64,000 nucleotides of DNA from assembly GCA_028871055.1 (NCBI GenBank), contig JAGWON010000004.1:109902-173901 (forward strand). The letters run 5' to 3'. Below, piece by piece: positions 27,778 to 38,200 of this stretch. The translations under genes were made by a program, and so were the position numbers. The DNA is from Alphaproteobacteria bacterium. Lineage in GTDB: Bacteria; Pseudomonadota; Alphaproteobacteria; ATCC43930; CGMCC-115725. The notes beneath the pieces were generated by a model, which was given only the letters and a program-made list of their open reading frames with translations, was not told where the DNA came from and searched no databases. Every line of letters begins with the position of its first letter. Within the stretch, counting starts at the first letter, position 1.

Positions 27778-30627
27778 ATGCAGCAAATCCGTGTCCGCGG
27801 CGCCCGCGAACACAATCTGAAGAATGTCGACGTCGACATGCCGCGCGACAGCCTAGTGGTGCTCACCGGCCTGTCGGGCTCGGGCAAATCGTCGCTCGCC
27901 TTCGACACGATTTATGCCGAAGGCCAGCGGCGCTATGTCGAGAGCCTGTCGGCCTATGCGCGCCAGTTCCTCGAGCTGATGCAGAAGCCGGACGTCGATT
28001 TGATCGAGGGCCTGTCGCCGGCAATCTCGATCGAGCAGAAGACCACCTCGCGCAACCCGCGCTCGACCGTCGGCACCGTCACCGAGATCTACGACTACAT
28101 GCGGCTGCTGTGGGCGCGCATCGGCGTGCCCTACTCGCCCGCCACCGGCCTGCCGATCGAAAGCCAGACCGTGTCGCAGATGGTGGACCGCGTCATGGCG
28201 ATGCCCGAAGGCACCCGCCTGCTGCTGCTGGCGCCGATCGTGCGCGGTCGCAAGGGCGAGTACCGCAAGGACCTGCTCGAGCTGCAGAAGCGCGGCTTCC
28301 AGCGCGTCAAGATCGACGGCAAGATGGTGGACATCGACGAAGCGCCGGTGCTCGACAAGAAGCTCAAGCACGACATCGAGGTGGTGGTCGACCGCATTGT
28401 CGTGCGCAAGGACCTCGGCAACCGCGTCGCCGATAGCATCGAGACCGCGCTCAAGCTCGCCGACGGCATCGCCATCGCCGAGGATGCCGACAGCGGCAAG
28501 CAGACCATCTTCTCGGCCAAGTTCGCTTGCCCGGTCTCGGGCTTCACCATCTCCGAGATCGAGCCGCGGTTGTTCTCGTTCAACAATCCGTTCGGCGCCT
28601 GCCCGACATGTGACGGCCTCGGCACCAAACTATTCTTCGATCCCGATCTGATCGTGCCCGACGAGCGGCTGAGCCTGCGCGAGGGCGCGATCGCGCCGTG
28701 GAATACGCAATCGACGCAGTATTACGCCCAGACCCTCGACAGCCTGGCGCGGCACTTCAAGATCAGTGTCAACACGCCGTGGAAGGACCTCGACGACAAG
28801 GTGCGCCAGGCGATCCTCTATGGCACCGGCGACAAGCCGGTGACCATGCGCTACGACGACGGCCGCAAGAGCTATTCGACGACGCGGCCGTTCGAAGGCG
28901 TCATTCCCAACATCGAGCGCCGCTGGCGCGAAACCGAAAGTATCTGGCGGCGTGAAGAACTCTCCCGCTACCAGAACACCGCGCCGTGCGAGGCCTGTCA
29001 GGGCCGCCGGCTCAAGCCCGAGGCGCTGGCGGTCAAGATCCGCAGCCTCGACATCAGTCAGGTCGCCGAGCTGTCGATCCTCGCGGCCGGCGAATGGTTC
29101 GGCGCGCTGAGCGAGCATCTGACGCAGAAGCAGCGCGACATCGCCGCGCGCATCCTCAAGGAGATCAACGAACGCCTCGGGTTCCTGCGCAATGTCGGCC
29201 TCGAGTACCTGACGCTATCGCGCGCCTCGGGCACGTTGTCGGGCGGTGAAAGCCAGCGCATCCGCCTGGCTTCCCAGATCGGTTCCGGATTGACCGGAGT
29301 GCTCTATGTGCTCGACGAACCGTCGATCGGCCTGCACCAGCGCGACAACGACCGGCTGCTGATGACGCTGAAGCGCTTGCGCGATCTCGGCAATACGGTG
29401 CTGGTGGTCGAGCACGACGAAGAGGCCATCCGTGCCGCCGATTACCTGATCGACATGGGCCCCGCCGCCGGCATCCACGGCGGCAAGGTCGTCGCCGCCG
29501 GCACGCCAGACGAGGTGATGAAGAGCCCGGACAGCATCACCGCGGCCTATCTCACCGGCAAGAAGCGCATCGAGCTGCCGCCGCAGCGCCGTCACGGCAC
29601 CGGCAAAAATCTTACCCTGGTCGGCGCGCGCGCCAACAATCTCCAGAACATCAAGGTGGCGTTCCCGCTCGGCGCCCTCACCTGCATCACCGGCGTCTCC
29701 GGCGGCGGCAAATCGACGCTCGTCATCGACACGCTCTACAAGGCGCTCGCGCGCAGGCTGATGGGCGCGCGCGAGCAAGCCGGCGCGCACGACCGCATCG
29801 ACGGCGCCGAGCATCTCGACAAGGTCATCGACATCGACCAGTCGCCGATCGGCCGCACGCCGCGCTCCAACCCGGCGACCTACACGGGCGCGTTCACGCC
29901 CATCCGGGACTGGTTCGCCGGCCTGCCCGAGGCCAAAGCACGCGGCTATGGACCAGGACGGTTCTCGTTCAACGTCAAGGGTGGGCGCTGCGAGGCCTGC
30001 GAGGGCGACGGCGTCATCAAGATCGAGATGCACTTCCTGCCCGACGTCTACGTCCAGTGCGACGTCTGCAAGGGCAAGCGCTACAACCGCGAGACACTCG
30101 AGGTCGAATTCAAGGGCAAGAGCATCGCCGACGTGCTCGACATGACGGTCGAGGAAGGCGCGGCGTTCTTCTCGGCAGTGCCGTCGATCCGCGAGAAGCT
30201 GGCGACGCTCGAACGCGTCGGCCTGGGCTACATCCATATCGGCCAGCCGGCGACGACGCTGTCGGGCGGCGAGGCGCAGCGCGTCAAGCTCGCCAAGGAG
30301 CTGTCGCGGCGCGCCACCGGCCGGACGCTCTATATCCTCGACGAGCCGACCACCGGCCTGCATTTCGACGACGTCAGCAAACTGCTCGAGGTGCTGCACG
30401 CGCTCGTCGACCAGGGCAACACCATCCTGGTGATCGAGCACAATCTGGAAGTAATCAAGACTGCCGACTGGATCGTCGATCTCGGGCCCGAGGGCGGCTC
30501 GGGCGGCGGGTGCATCGTGGCAACGGGCACGCCCGAGCAGATCGCGGCCGCCAAGGGCAGCTATACCGGCGAGTATCTCAAGGCCTATCTCGCGCGCTAT
30601 TCCGAGCGGAAGCGCAAGCGGGCGTAG
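27778..30627 (+). CDS. uvrA: Excinuclease ABC subunit UvrA
   Basis: A 949-residue DNA damage sensor with two ABC ATPase halves. The first Walker A is '[14 protein letters not shown]', the second '[14 protein letters not shown]'. Two ABC signatures 'LSGGE' occur at about 505 and 830. Zinc-binding Cys pairs 'CPTCDG' and 'CEACEG ... CDVCKG' are present. ATG 27778 gives the standard '[17 protein letters not shown]' start; a frame open to 27706 would run through the LexA box. It ends 15 bases from the convergent efflux gene. Confidence 0.97.
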   Translation: MQQIRVRGAREHNLKNVDVDMPRDSLVVLTGLSGSGKSSLAFDTIYAEGQRRYVESLSAYARQFLELMQKPDVDLIEGLSPAISIEQKTTSRNPRSTVGTVTEIYDYMRLLWARIGVPYSPATGLPIESQTVSQMVDRVMAMPEGTRLLLLAPIVRGRKGEYRKDLLELQKRGFQRVKIDGKMVDIDEAPVLDKKLKHDIEVVVDRIVVRKDLGNRVADSIETALKLADGIAIAEDADSGKQTIFSAKFACPVSGFTISEIEPRLFSFNNPFGACPTCDGLGTKLFFDPDLIVPDERLSLREGAIAPWNTQSTQYYAQTLDSLARHFKISVNTPWKDLDDKVRQAILYGTGDKPVTMRYDDGRKSYSTTRPFEGVIPNIERRWRETESIWRREELSRYQNTAPCEACQGRRLKPEALAVKIRSLDISQVAELSILAAGEWFGALSEHLTQKQRDIAARILKEINERLGFLRNVGLEYLTLSRASGTLSGGESQRIRLASQIGSGLTGVLYVLDEPSIGLHQRDNDRLLMTLKRLRDLGNTVLVVEHDEEAIRAADYLIDMGPAAGIHGGKVVAAGTPDEVMKSPDSITAAYLTGKKRIELPPQRRHGTGKNLTLVGARANNLQNIKVAFPLGALTCITGVSGGGKSTLVIDTLYKALARRLMGAREQAGAHDRIDGAEHLDKVIDIDQSPIGRTPRSNPATYTGAFTPIRDWFAGLPEAKARGYGPGRFSFNVKGGRCEACEGDGVIKIEMHFLPDVYVQCDVCKGKRYNRETLEVEFKGKSIADVLDMTVEEGAAFFSAVPSIREKLATLERVGLGYIHIGQPATTLSGGEAQRVKLAKELSRRATGRTLYILDEPTTGLHFDDVSKLLEVLHALVDQGNTILVIEHNLEVIKTADWIVDLGPEGGSGGGCIVATGTPEQIAAAKGSYTGEYLKAYLARYSERKRKRA

Positions 30628-30642
30628 GGGCGAACGTCTCGC

Positions 30643-32193
30643 CTAGTTTGCGGACGTCTTCGTGACCTCGGCGCTTGCGGGCCGCAGATCGGGCCGCTCC
30701 CACCAGCCGCCGCCCATGGCGAGGAACAGCGCCGACGTGTCGAGATAGCGCTGCGCTTCGACGCGCGCGTAGGCGATGAGCGCCCGTTGATGAAGGCGCT
30801 GCGCATCGAGCAGATCGAGCAGCGCCGTATTACCGGCGGTGTAATTTTGCCGGGCCAAGTCGAGCGAATGGTTCGCCGCGTCGAGCGCCCCGCGCGCATC
30901 GGCGAGAAGCGCGGTGTCGTGGCGCAGGCCGTCGAGCACGTCGGCCACTTGGGCAAAGGACTCGAGCACCGTGCGCCGATAGATCGCCGCCGAGGCGGTG
31001 TAGTTGTCGTCCGCCGCACGCTTCTGTGCCTCGAGCGCGCCGCCATGGAACACCGGCCCGGCAACCCCGGCTGCGAGGCTCCAGACGCTGCCGGCCGGCG
31101 TGAAAAACTTCGCGGTCATCAGCGCGATCTGCTCGGCGCCGCCGCTGAGCGTGATGTCGGGATAGAGTGACGCGCTCGCCACGCCGACCGCGGCCGATGC
31201 GGCGTGCAACTCCGCCTCGGCGGCAAGGATATCCGGCCGGCGATGAACCAGCTCGGACGGCAACGTCACCGGAATCTCCGGCGGCAGAACGAGGGAGTCG
31301 AGCGCGAACTCGGGCGGGCTCCACTGCGCCGGCGCCTTGCCGACCAGGACCGACAGCGCGTGGCGCGCGACGCTCGCCTGCTGCTGCAGCGGCGGCAGCA
31401 CCATGCGGTCGGCAGCGAATTGCGCCTCGGCGCTGGCGACGTCCGCCTCGGTTGCGATGCCCACATCGGCGCGCTGACGCACGAGCGACAGCGTGCGCTC
31501 GTCTTCGGCGACGATCTCCTGGCTTGCCGCGAGCTGGGCGCGCAGCGACGCCATCGTCAGCGCATGGGATATGACATTGCCGGTGAGCGCGAGATAGATC
31601 GCATCGAGCTGATAGCGCCGGACGTCGGCCTCCGCCTGGCGCTGCTCGACCAACCGCCGGATCTTGCCGAACGGATCGAGCGAATAGCTCACCGTCGCAC
31701 CAACCGAAAAGGTGTTGAACACGGCCGCCGGCTGCTTCAAGCCGAACGCGGCATAGTTCTGCCGTTGGCGCTCGACGCCGGCGCCCGCATCGATCTGCGG
31801 AAAGACGCCGCCATGCGCCGCGGTGGCGATCTCCTGCGCGGCCTTCAGATTGGCGGCGGCGGCGGCCAGATCCGGATTGCCGGCCAGAGCCTGCTTGACG
31901 AGTTCGTCGAGCGCCGGCGACTTGAACAGCGTCCACCAATCGGCCGCGATCTTCTGGCCGACCGCGAGACGTTGCGCCGGTTCGGCCGCCGCCGTGGGCA
32001 GCGGTGCGTCGCTGCCTTTCTCGTACGTCGTGTCCGTCGGCGCCGCTGGCGGCTTGAAATCCGGCCCGACGGTGCAGCCGGCGAGCGTGCCGGCGACGAG
32101 CAGGATGGCGGCGACGATGCGGCGGCCGTGGACGCTCCCGATCCGGAGAAACCGCGCCTCGTCGCCAACCGAGATGCATCGCCGACCTGTCAT
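30643..32193 (-). CDS. TolC/NodT-type outer-membrane efflux lipoprotein
   Basis: A 516-residue outer-membrane channel of the NodT/OprM type. The lipobox is 'LLVAGTLAGC'. The OEP repeats are seen in 'LVKQALAGNPDLAAAAANL' and 'LDLARQNYTAGNTALLDLL'. A GTG at 32133 would give a shorter signal ('MHGRRIVAAILL' style) and is an equal alternative to 32193. It starts nine bases after the sqr-like stop, in the same transcription unit, and should complete the tripartite RND pump encoded divergently at 34312-38489. Confidence 0.9.
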   Translation of the reverse strand: MTGRRCISVGDEARFLRIGSVHGRRIVAAILLVAGTLAGCTVGPDFKPPAAPTDTTYEKGSDAPLPTAAAEPAQRLAVGQKIAADWWTLFKSPALDELVKQALAGNPDLAAAAANLKAAQEIATAAHGGVFPQIDAGAGVERQRQNYAAFGLKQPAAVFNTFSVGATVSYSLDPFGKIRRLVEQRQAEADVRRYQLDAIYLALTGNVISHALTMASLRAQLAASQEIVAEDERTLSLVRQRADVGIATEADVASAEAQFAADRMVLPPLQQQASVARHALSVLVGKAPAQWSPPEFALDSLVLPPEIPVTLPSELVHRRPDILAAEAELHAASAAVGVASASLYPDITLSGGAEQIALMTAKFFTPAGSVWSLAAGVAGPVFHGGALEAQKRAADDNYTASAAIYRRTVLESFAQVADVLDGLRHDTALLADARGALDAANHSLDLARQNYTAGNTALLDLLDAQRLHQRALIAYARVEAQRYLDTSALFLAMGGGWWERPDLRPASAEVTKTSAN

Positions 32194-32201
32194 CGCGCGA
32201 C

Positions 32202-33509
32202 CTATTGCATCGCCTTCTCGATTTCCATCTCGACCGCGTTGCCGCGCAGTTTTTCGAGCCCCATCAGCCGCAACGCCAGGCCCTCGTAGAGCGGCACGCT
32301 CTGGCCGTGGCTCACTTTGCGCAGGAAGTACTTCTCGAAGGCGACCTTGGCGACGTGGACCCAGCGGCCCTCGCTCGACCAGTTGACGTTACGCGGTGGA
32401 ATCTGCGGCAGCGCCACAAAGGCGACGCCGCCGTCGCCGAAATCGGCGAGGCACACGGCGTTCCAACTCGCTTCCTCGCGCGGTGCCTTGCCGTCGACGA
32501 GGGCGCGGATGTTGCGCGCGGTTGCGGTCACCATCGATTCGATCATGAAGCCGGTCTTCGGCACGCCGGTCGGAACCGGCGTTGCCTCGACCGGCGGAAT
32601 GGCGATGCACACGCCCACCGAGAACACATTCGCGTATTTGGCATTGCGCTGCTTGCGGTCGACCAGGACAAAGCCGCGCGGATTGACCAGCCCGTCGATG
32701 CCGCGAAGCGCCTTGATGCCGCGGAACGCAGGCATGACCATGGCGAACTTGAATGGCACCTCGTGCATCTTCTTGTCTTTGCTGTCGTCGTCCACCTCGA
32801 CGACGTGGAGACGTCCCGGCTCGGCGCGCGTAATCTTGGCGTTGGTGATCCAGCGGATGTGGCGCTCGCGCAGTTCGGATTCGAGCAGGCCCTTGGTGTC
32901 GCCGACGCCGCCGAGCCCGAGATGGCCGATATACGGCTCCGACGTGACGAAGGTCATCGGCACCCGGTCGCGGATCCAGCGGCGTCGCAGTTCGGCGTCG
33001 GCGATCATGGCGAATTCGTAGGCCGGACCGAAGCAGGAGACGCCCGGTGCGGTGCCGACGACGAGCGGCCCAGGGTCTCGGCAGAACGCGTCCCAGGCCT
33101 TCGCGGTCTCGATTGCGTGCGCGGTCGTGCAAATGGAATGGGTGTGGCCGTCGGGGCCGAGCCCAGGCACCTCGTCGAACGCGAGCTCGGGTCCGGTCGC
33201 AATGACCAAATAATCGTAGGGAACGCTGCGGCCGTCGATGAGGGCAACGCGGTTCTCGGCCGGCAAAACGCGCTCGGCCGCGACCGGCACGAATTCGATC
33301 CCTTTGCGCTCGAGCACCGGCGCCAGCGGCACCTGGATCTCGTCCGGCGTGCGCCAGTGCACCGCGACCCAGGGATTGGAGGGGGTGAACTGGAACGATT
33401 CCGTATTGGAGATCACGGTCACGCGATGGCCGGAACCGAGCTGCTCCCGCAGCTCGAACGCCATCGGGACGCCGCCGAGGCCTGCGCCCATTACGACAAC
33501 CTGCACCAT
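32202..33509 (-). CDS. Sulfide:quinone oxidoreductase-like FAD protein
   Basis: A 435-residue pyridine-nucleotide-disulfide-fold flavoprotein. The FAD site is 'VVVMGAGLGGVPMAFEL'. Redox-suited Cys are in 'HSICTTAHA', 'GVSCFGPAYEF' and 'SVGVCIAIPP'; 'KTGFMIESMV' follows. The C-terminal amphipathic part would dock on the membrane. SQR oxidises sulfide and passes electrons to quinone, leaving a persulfide. It has two Fnr/FixK boxes upstream, a SqrR/BigR-type repressor gene 420 bases further, and the outer-membrane efflux gene downstream. Confidence 0.85.
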   Translation of the reverse strand: MVQVVVMGAGLGGVPMAFELREQLGSGHRVTVISNTESFQFTPSNPWVAVHWRTPDEIQVPLAPVLERKGIEFVPVAAERVLPAENRVALIDGRSVPYDYLVIATGPELAFDEVPGLGPDGHTHSICTTAHAIETAKAWDAFCRDPGPLVVGTAPGVSCFGPAYEFAMIADAELRRRWIRDRVPMTFVTSEPYIGHLGLGGVGDTKGLLESELRERHIRWITNAKITRAEPGRLHVVEVDDDSKDKKMHEVPFKFAMVMPAFRGIKALRGIDGLVNPRGFVLVDRKQRNAKYANVFSVGVCIAIPPVEATPVPTGVPKTGFMIESMVTATARNIRALVDGKAPREEASWNAVCLADFGDGGVAFVALPQIPPRNVNWSSEGRWVHVAKVAFEKYFLRKVSHGQSVPLYEGLALRLMGLEKLRGNAVEMEIEKAMQ

Positions 33510-33580
33510 GGCTTTCCTCCTTGCGTTATGTGGCCAGGTTTCCCTCTGGCTCGATCCTGAACGCCGGCGGCGCCGGCACT

Positions 33581-33594
33581 TTGATTCAGGTCAA
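33581..33594 (-). promoter_or_regulatory. Fnr/FixK box 1 of the sqr-like gene
   Basis: TTGAT-TCAG-GTCAA. Binding here at -41.5 would start transcription near 33546, 37 bases before the sqr-like ATG at 33509. Confidence 0.65.
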
Positions 33595-33616
33595 TCCCCG
33601 TGCGGGACCCGAGCGG

Positions 33617-33630
33617 TTGATCTCGATCAA
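33617..33630 (-). promoter_or_regulatory. Fnr/FixK box 2 of the sqr-like gene
   Basis: TTGAT-CTCG-ATCAA is a perfect dyad whose centre is 36 bases upstream of box 1. Tandem boxes usually mean a second activator dimer or upstream modulation. Confidence 0.65.
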
Positions 33631-33674
33631 TGCGTCTGCGGCCGAGGGCCGCGATCCTCGTAATCGGGCGACAG

Positions 33675-33878
33675 TCACCGGAACGCCATACCTGGCCTGG
33701 CACCGAGCCTCTTGAAAATCCACGCCGCCGGGCAAAAGCCGGTGAACGACGCCTGGAGCATGTTTGCGCCGATGAAGGCGGTGAACCACAGCCAGGCCGG
33801 ATTGTGAATCTGGCTGAGTGCGAGGCTGATCAAGATGAGAGTGCCGGCAAAGGCGAAGACCAGACGATCGACGGACAT
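33675..33878 (-). CDS. DUF2892 (YgaP-type transmembrane) protein
   Basis: A 67-residue protein with two transmembrane helices: 'FAFAGTLILISLAL' and 'WLWFTAFIGANML'. 'TGFCPAAWIFKRLG' is the family's C-terminal Cys-Pro motif. GGAAAGGA precedes ATG 33878. Such proteins commonly accompany rhodaneses and the sulfide-responsive repressor; here it lies between the repressor and the sqr-like gene, with 49 bases to the repressor stop. Confidence 0.88.
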   Translation of the reverse strand: MSVDRLVFAFAGTLILISLALSQIHNPAWLWFTAFIGANMLQASFTGFCPAAWIFKRLGARPGMAFR

Positions 33879-33927
33879 GACGTTTTCCTTTCCACTTCGA
33901 GAGACCGGCCGCGCGCGCGGCCGGGGT

Positions 33928-34248
33928 TCAGCGGTTGCTTCCAGCCGTGCGCTTGCGGCCGCAATAGAGTCGGTACAAGACGTCGATGACCGCGCGCGGC
34001 CCGTCCGCGGCGAGCGCGTAATGGATCGACTGCCCGTTGCGCCGGGTACGCACCAGGTTGTGGCCGCGCAGCTTGGCCAGATGCTGGCTCAAGGCGGATT
34101 GACGGAGACCGACGAGGCGCTCGAGCTCGCCGGCGGATTTCTCGCCCGCGATCAGGTGGCACAGGATCATCAGCCGCCGCTGGTTGCTCATCGCCTTGAG
34201 CAACGCGCTGGCCTTGGCCGCCTGGGGCTCGATCTGCCGAATATTCAC
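33928..34248 (-). CDS. ArsR-family repressor, BigR/SqrR-like sulfide sensor
   Basis: A 106-residue winged-helix protein: 'MSNQRRLMILCHLIAGEKS', recognition region 'LRQSALSQHLAKLRGHNLV', wing 'RTRRNGQSIHYAL'. Cys30 (in 'MILCHL') and Cys97 (in 'RLYCGR') occupy the two positions that in SqrR and BigR form a polysulfide bridge when sulfide rises. It starts at GTG 34248 and is divergent from the RND adaptor gene, so it likely controls both directions from the 63-base space between. Confidence 0.87.
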   Translation of the reverse strand: MNIRQIEPQAAKASALLKAMSNQRRLMILCHLIAGEKSAGELERLVGLRQSALSQHLAKLRGHNLVRTRRNGQSIHYALAADGPRAVIDVLYRLYCGRKRTAGSNR

Positions 34249-34311
34249 GTTTGCTATTTAGCATTCTCTAATGTATATTGCAAGAGGTAACCGACGAGCT
34301 GCGGCAGCGCC
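34249..34311. promoter_or_regulatory. Divergent control region with a likely repressor operator
   Basis: An AT-rich stretch centred on CATT-CTCT-AATG (34263-34274) with partial dyad flanks lies between the ArsR-type gene and the RND adaptor. This is where a BigR/SqrR-type operator would be expected. Exact site not proven. Confidence 0.4.
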
Positions 34312-35280
34312 ATGCGATACGCAATCCTCCTCACCCTGATAGCCGTCGTCCGGCTCGTCGCCCAGGCCGATGCCGCCGAGTACGTGGTCGAGCCGCGCAT
34401 GGTCGACGACCGCAAGGCGGTCTTCGGCACCGTGGAGAGCGTTCACGAGACGCAGGCCCGCGCGCGCATCGCCGGCACCCTCGCCGACGTCTCGGTCGTC
34501 GAGGGCGACCAGGTCGGCGCGGGTCAGCGCGTCGCGCTGGTTCAGGACCCCAAGCTGCCGCTGCGGCTCGCCGAGACCGATTCCCGCCTCAAGGCCCTCG
34601 ACGCGCAACACGCGCAGGCGCAGGCCGATTTCGGCCGCATGGCGAAGCTGCGCAAGACGCATGCGGTTTCGCAGGCGCAGTACGACCAGGCGCGCACCGC
34701 GCTGGACGTCACCAACAGCCAGATCGCCGCCATGCAGTCCGCGCGCAACCTTATTCTCGAGCAGCAGGCGGAGGGTGCGGTCCTGGCGCCCGTCGCGGGC
34801 CGCATTCTCAAGGTCAAAAAGATTGCCGGTGCGGTGATCATGCCGGGCGAGGTCGTCGCCACGCTGGCAGAGCAGACCTATGTGCTGCGGATCAAGCTGC
34901 CCGAGCGCCACGCGCGCTTCCTCAAGGTCGGCGATCTGGTGCAGGTGGAAGAACCCGGCGCAAGCGCCGCAGCCGCCGACCCGCGCGACGGCCGCATTCG
35001 TCTCATCTATCCGAAGCTCGACCGCGGCCGCATCGTCGCCGACGTCGACGTTGCAGGCCTCGGCGACTATTTCGTCGGCGAGCGCGTGCGCGCCTACGTT
35101 CCGACCGGCCAGCGCGAAACCTATATGGTGCCGGCCAATTTCGTCTTCCGCCGCTTCGGCGTCTATTTCGTCAGCGTCAAGGCCGCCGGCGAAGTCCCGG
35201 TCCAAGTCGGCAACGAGACGCCACAGGGCGTCGAGGTGCTTTCGGGCATTCACACGGGCGACGTTCTGGTCGCACCATGA
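34312..35280 (+). CDS. RND efflux adaptor (membrane fusion) protein
   Basis: A 322-residue periplasmic adaptor with signal 'MRYAILLTLIAVVRLVAQADA'-type start (cleaved near A20-A22). It has the two lipoyl half-motifs ('GTLADVSVVEGDQVGAGQ' and 'VLAPVAGRILKVKKIAGA'), a helical hairpin between them ('LKALDAQHAQAQADFGRM') and beta-barrel segments. It bridges the inner-membrane pump to the outer-membrane channel. The stop overlaps the start of the pump gene (ATGA). Confidence 0.9.
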   Translation: MRYAILLTLIAVVRLVAQADAAEYVVEPRMVDDRKAVFGTVESVHETQARARIAGTLADVSVVEGDQVGAGQRVALVQDPKLPLRLAETDSRLKALDAQHAQAQADFGRMAKLRKTHAVSQAQYDQARTALDVTNSQIAAMQSARNLILEQQAEGAVLAPVAGRILKVKKIAGAVIMPGEVVATLAEQTYVLRIKLPERHARFLKVGDLVQVEEPGASAAAADPRDGRIRLIYPKLDRGRIVADVDVAGLGDYFVGERVRAYVPTGQRETYMVPANFVFRRFGVYFVSVKAAGEVPVQVGNETPQGVEVLSGIHTGDVLVAP

Positions 35281-38200
35281 AGCTCGGCATTGCGGGAATG
35301 CTGACCAAGGCGTTCATCGGTTCGCCGCTCACGCCGCTATTCCTGCTCGCCGCATTGCTCTTGGGAACGGTCGCGCTCGTCGCCATGCCGCGTGAGGAAG
35401 AGCCGCAGATCAGCGTTCCGATGGTCGACATCGTCGTGCGCGCGGACGGGCTCAAGGCCGGCGACGCGGTCGAGCTCGTCACCAAGCCGCTCGAAGACAT
35501 CGTCAAGGCGATCCCCGGCGTCGAGCACGTCTATTCGCGGACCGAGGACGATCGGGTGGTGGTGACGGCACGCTTCTACGTCGGCACCGACGAGGATACA
35601 GCGGTGCTGCGTGTCTCCGACCACCTCCGCGCCAATTACAACCGCATCCCGGTCGGCATACCGGAGCCGCTGATCATCGGCCGCGGCATCAACGACGTCG
35701 CCATTCTCGTGCTCACCCTGACGCCGAAGGAAAACGTGGCGGCGCGCTGGAACGACAACGGGCTCTACAAGATCGCCAACGAGTTGCAGCACGAGTTGGT
35801 CAAGGTCGACAACGTCGGGCTGACCTATATCGTCGGCGGCCGGCCGGATCAAATCCGCATCGAGCCCGATCCCGGCCGGTTGTTGCTCTATGGTGTGACC
35901 CTCGACCAGCTGGCCGAAAAGCTCCGCGGCGCCGACCGCTCCTTCCAGGCCGGCACCGTTCGCCAGCTCGATCGCACCGTTTCCATCGAGGCCGGCCATA
36001 CCCTGCAGGGCGTGACCGACATCGGCAATCTGTTGGTCACCACGTCCGGCGGGCGTCCGGTCTACGTGAAGGACGTCGCGACGGTCGTCGTTGGCGCCGC
36101 GCCCGAGGAGCATCAGGTTTGGGACATTGCCAAGGCGGCCAATGGCGGCATGCAGATCCGGCCAGCGGTCAGCCTGGCGTTAGCCAAACGCAAGGGCGCC
36201 AATGCCGTAGTGGTCGCCGACCAGATCCTTGCGCGGCTGCACGCGATCGAGGGGCGGCTGATTCCGGCCGACGTCGATGTCGCGGTCACGCGCAACTACG
36301 GCCAGACCGCCCAGGACAAGGCGAACGAGCTGCTATTTCACCTGCTGCTCGCGACGATCACCATCGTCGCCTTGATCGCCGTCTTCATCGGTTGGCGCGA
36401 AGGCCTGGTCGTTCTGGTCGTGGTACCGGCGACGATCCTGCTGACCTTCCTCGCCTCCTGGCTGCTCGGCTACACGATCAATCGCGTGAGCCTGTTCGCG
36501 CTCATTTTCTCGATCGGCATTCTGGTCGACGATGCGATCGTCGTGGTCGAGAACATCGTGCGGCACTGGCACCTCGACCCCCGGGCGGATCGCGTCGCGG
36601 TGGCGATCCGTGCCGTCGCCGAGGTCGGCAATCCGACCATCGTCGCCACGCTGACGATCGTTGCGGCGCTACTGCCGATGATGTTCGTCTCCGGCCTGAT
36701 GGGGCCTTATATGAGCCCGATCCCGGTGAATGCATCCGCCGCGATGTTGTTCTCGTTCTTCATCGCCGTCGTGATCGCGCCGTGGCTGCTTCTCCGCCTC
36801 AGCCGTCACCACCGGATTCCGGATTCCGAAGGCGAATCCGAAGCGACTTCGGGCGTCTCCGGAATGCTCGTGCGGTTCTATCGGCGCGCCGCGATGCCGG
36901 TGATCAGGACGCGGCGCAGCGCCGGGATTTTCCTGCTCGCGACCGGCGGCGCGACGCTGGTCGTGTGCGGGCTTTTCTACACCGAGAACGTCACCGTCAA
37001 GCTGCTGCCTTTCGACAACAAATCCGAGCTGCAGGTGATCGCCAACCTGCCGCGCGGGACGAGCCTCGAGGACACTCAGCGCGTGCTGCTCGGGGCGGCG
37101 AAGCGCCTGATTGCGCTGCCCGAAGTCGTCAGCCTCCAGGCCTATGCCGGCACGTCGGCGCCGTTCACCTTCAACGGCCTCGTCCGCCACTATTATCTGC
37201 GCGACCAGCCCGAGCAAGGCGACCTTCAGGTCAACCTGCTGCCCAAGGCCGAGCGCGACCGTGCCAGCCACGCGATCGCGCTCGACGTTCGCCAGCGCCT
37301 GAAGGGCTTGGCGGTCCCGCCCGACAGCTCGATCCAGGTGGTCGAGGTGCCGCCCGGTCCGCCCGTGCTCGCCACCTTGCTCGCCGAGATCTACGGGCCG
37401 GACGCCCACGCGCGGCGCGAAGCCGCACGCAAGGTCCGTCAGGCGTTCGAAAGCGTTCCGTTCATCGTCGATACCGACGACAGCTTCGGCGTCGAGACCG
37501 AGCGGCTTCGGGTCGTCCCCGATCAGGCCAGCCTGGCGCTTTACGGCGTCAGGCAGCAGGCGGTTTACGAAACGCTCGATGCCCTCCTGAATGGTGTGAC
37601 CGTGGGCTACTCCCATCGCGGCGAGGACATCGCCCCGATCGGCATCGTCATCTGCCTGCCCAAATCGGGGCGGCGTCTCGGCGAGCGGTTGCTGTCGACG
37701 CCAGTGCCGGCGCGCCACGGCACCGTCGAGCTCGGCGACGTGGTCAAGCTGACGCCGGAGAAGACGTCCCATCCCCTCTTCCGCAAGGACGGCCATTTCG
37801 CGGAGATGGTATCGGCCGACCTCGCCGGCAAGTTCGAGGCGCCGATCTACGGCATGATCGCCGTCGACCAGAAGCTCGCGAGCGAAAACTGGAGCAAGGC
37901 CGACCCGCCGACCGTCCGCTTGCACGGCCAGCCGACGGATGAATCGCACACGACGCTGCTGTGGGACGGCGAATGGGAGATCACCTATGTGACCTTCCGC
38001 GACATGGGGATCGCCTTCGGCGTCGCCATTGTCGCCATCTACCTGCTGATCGTCGGCGAGTTCCGCAGCTTCCGACTGCCGCTGGTCATCATGACGCCGA
38101 TTCCCCTCACGCTGATCGGCATCGTGCTCGGCCACTGGCTGTTCCACGCCCCCTTCACCGCTACCTCGATGATTGGATTCATCTCGCTGGCCGGCATCAT

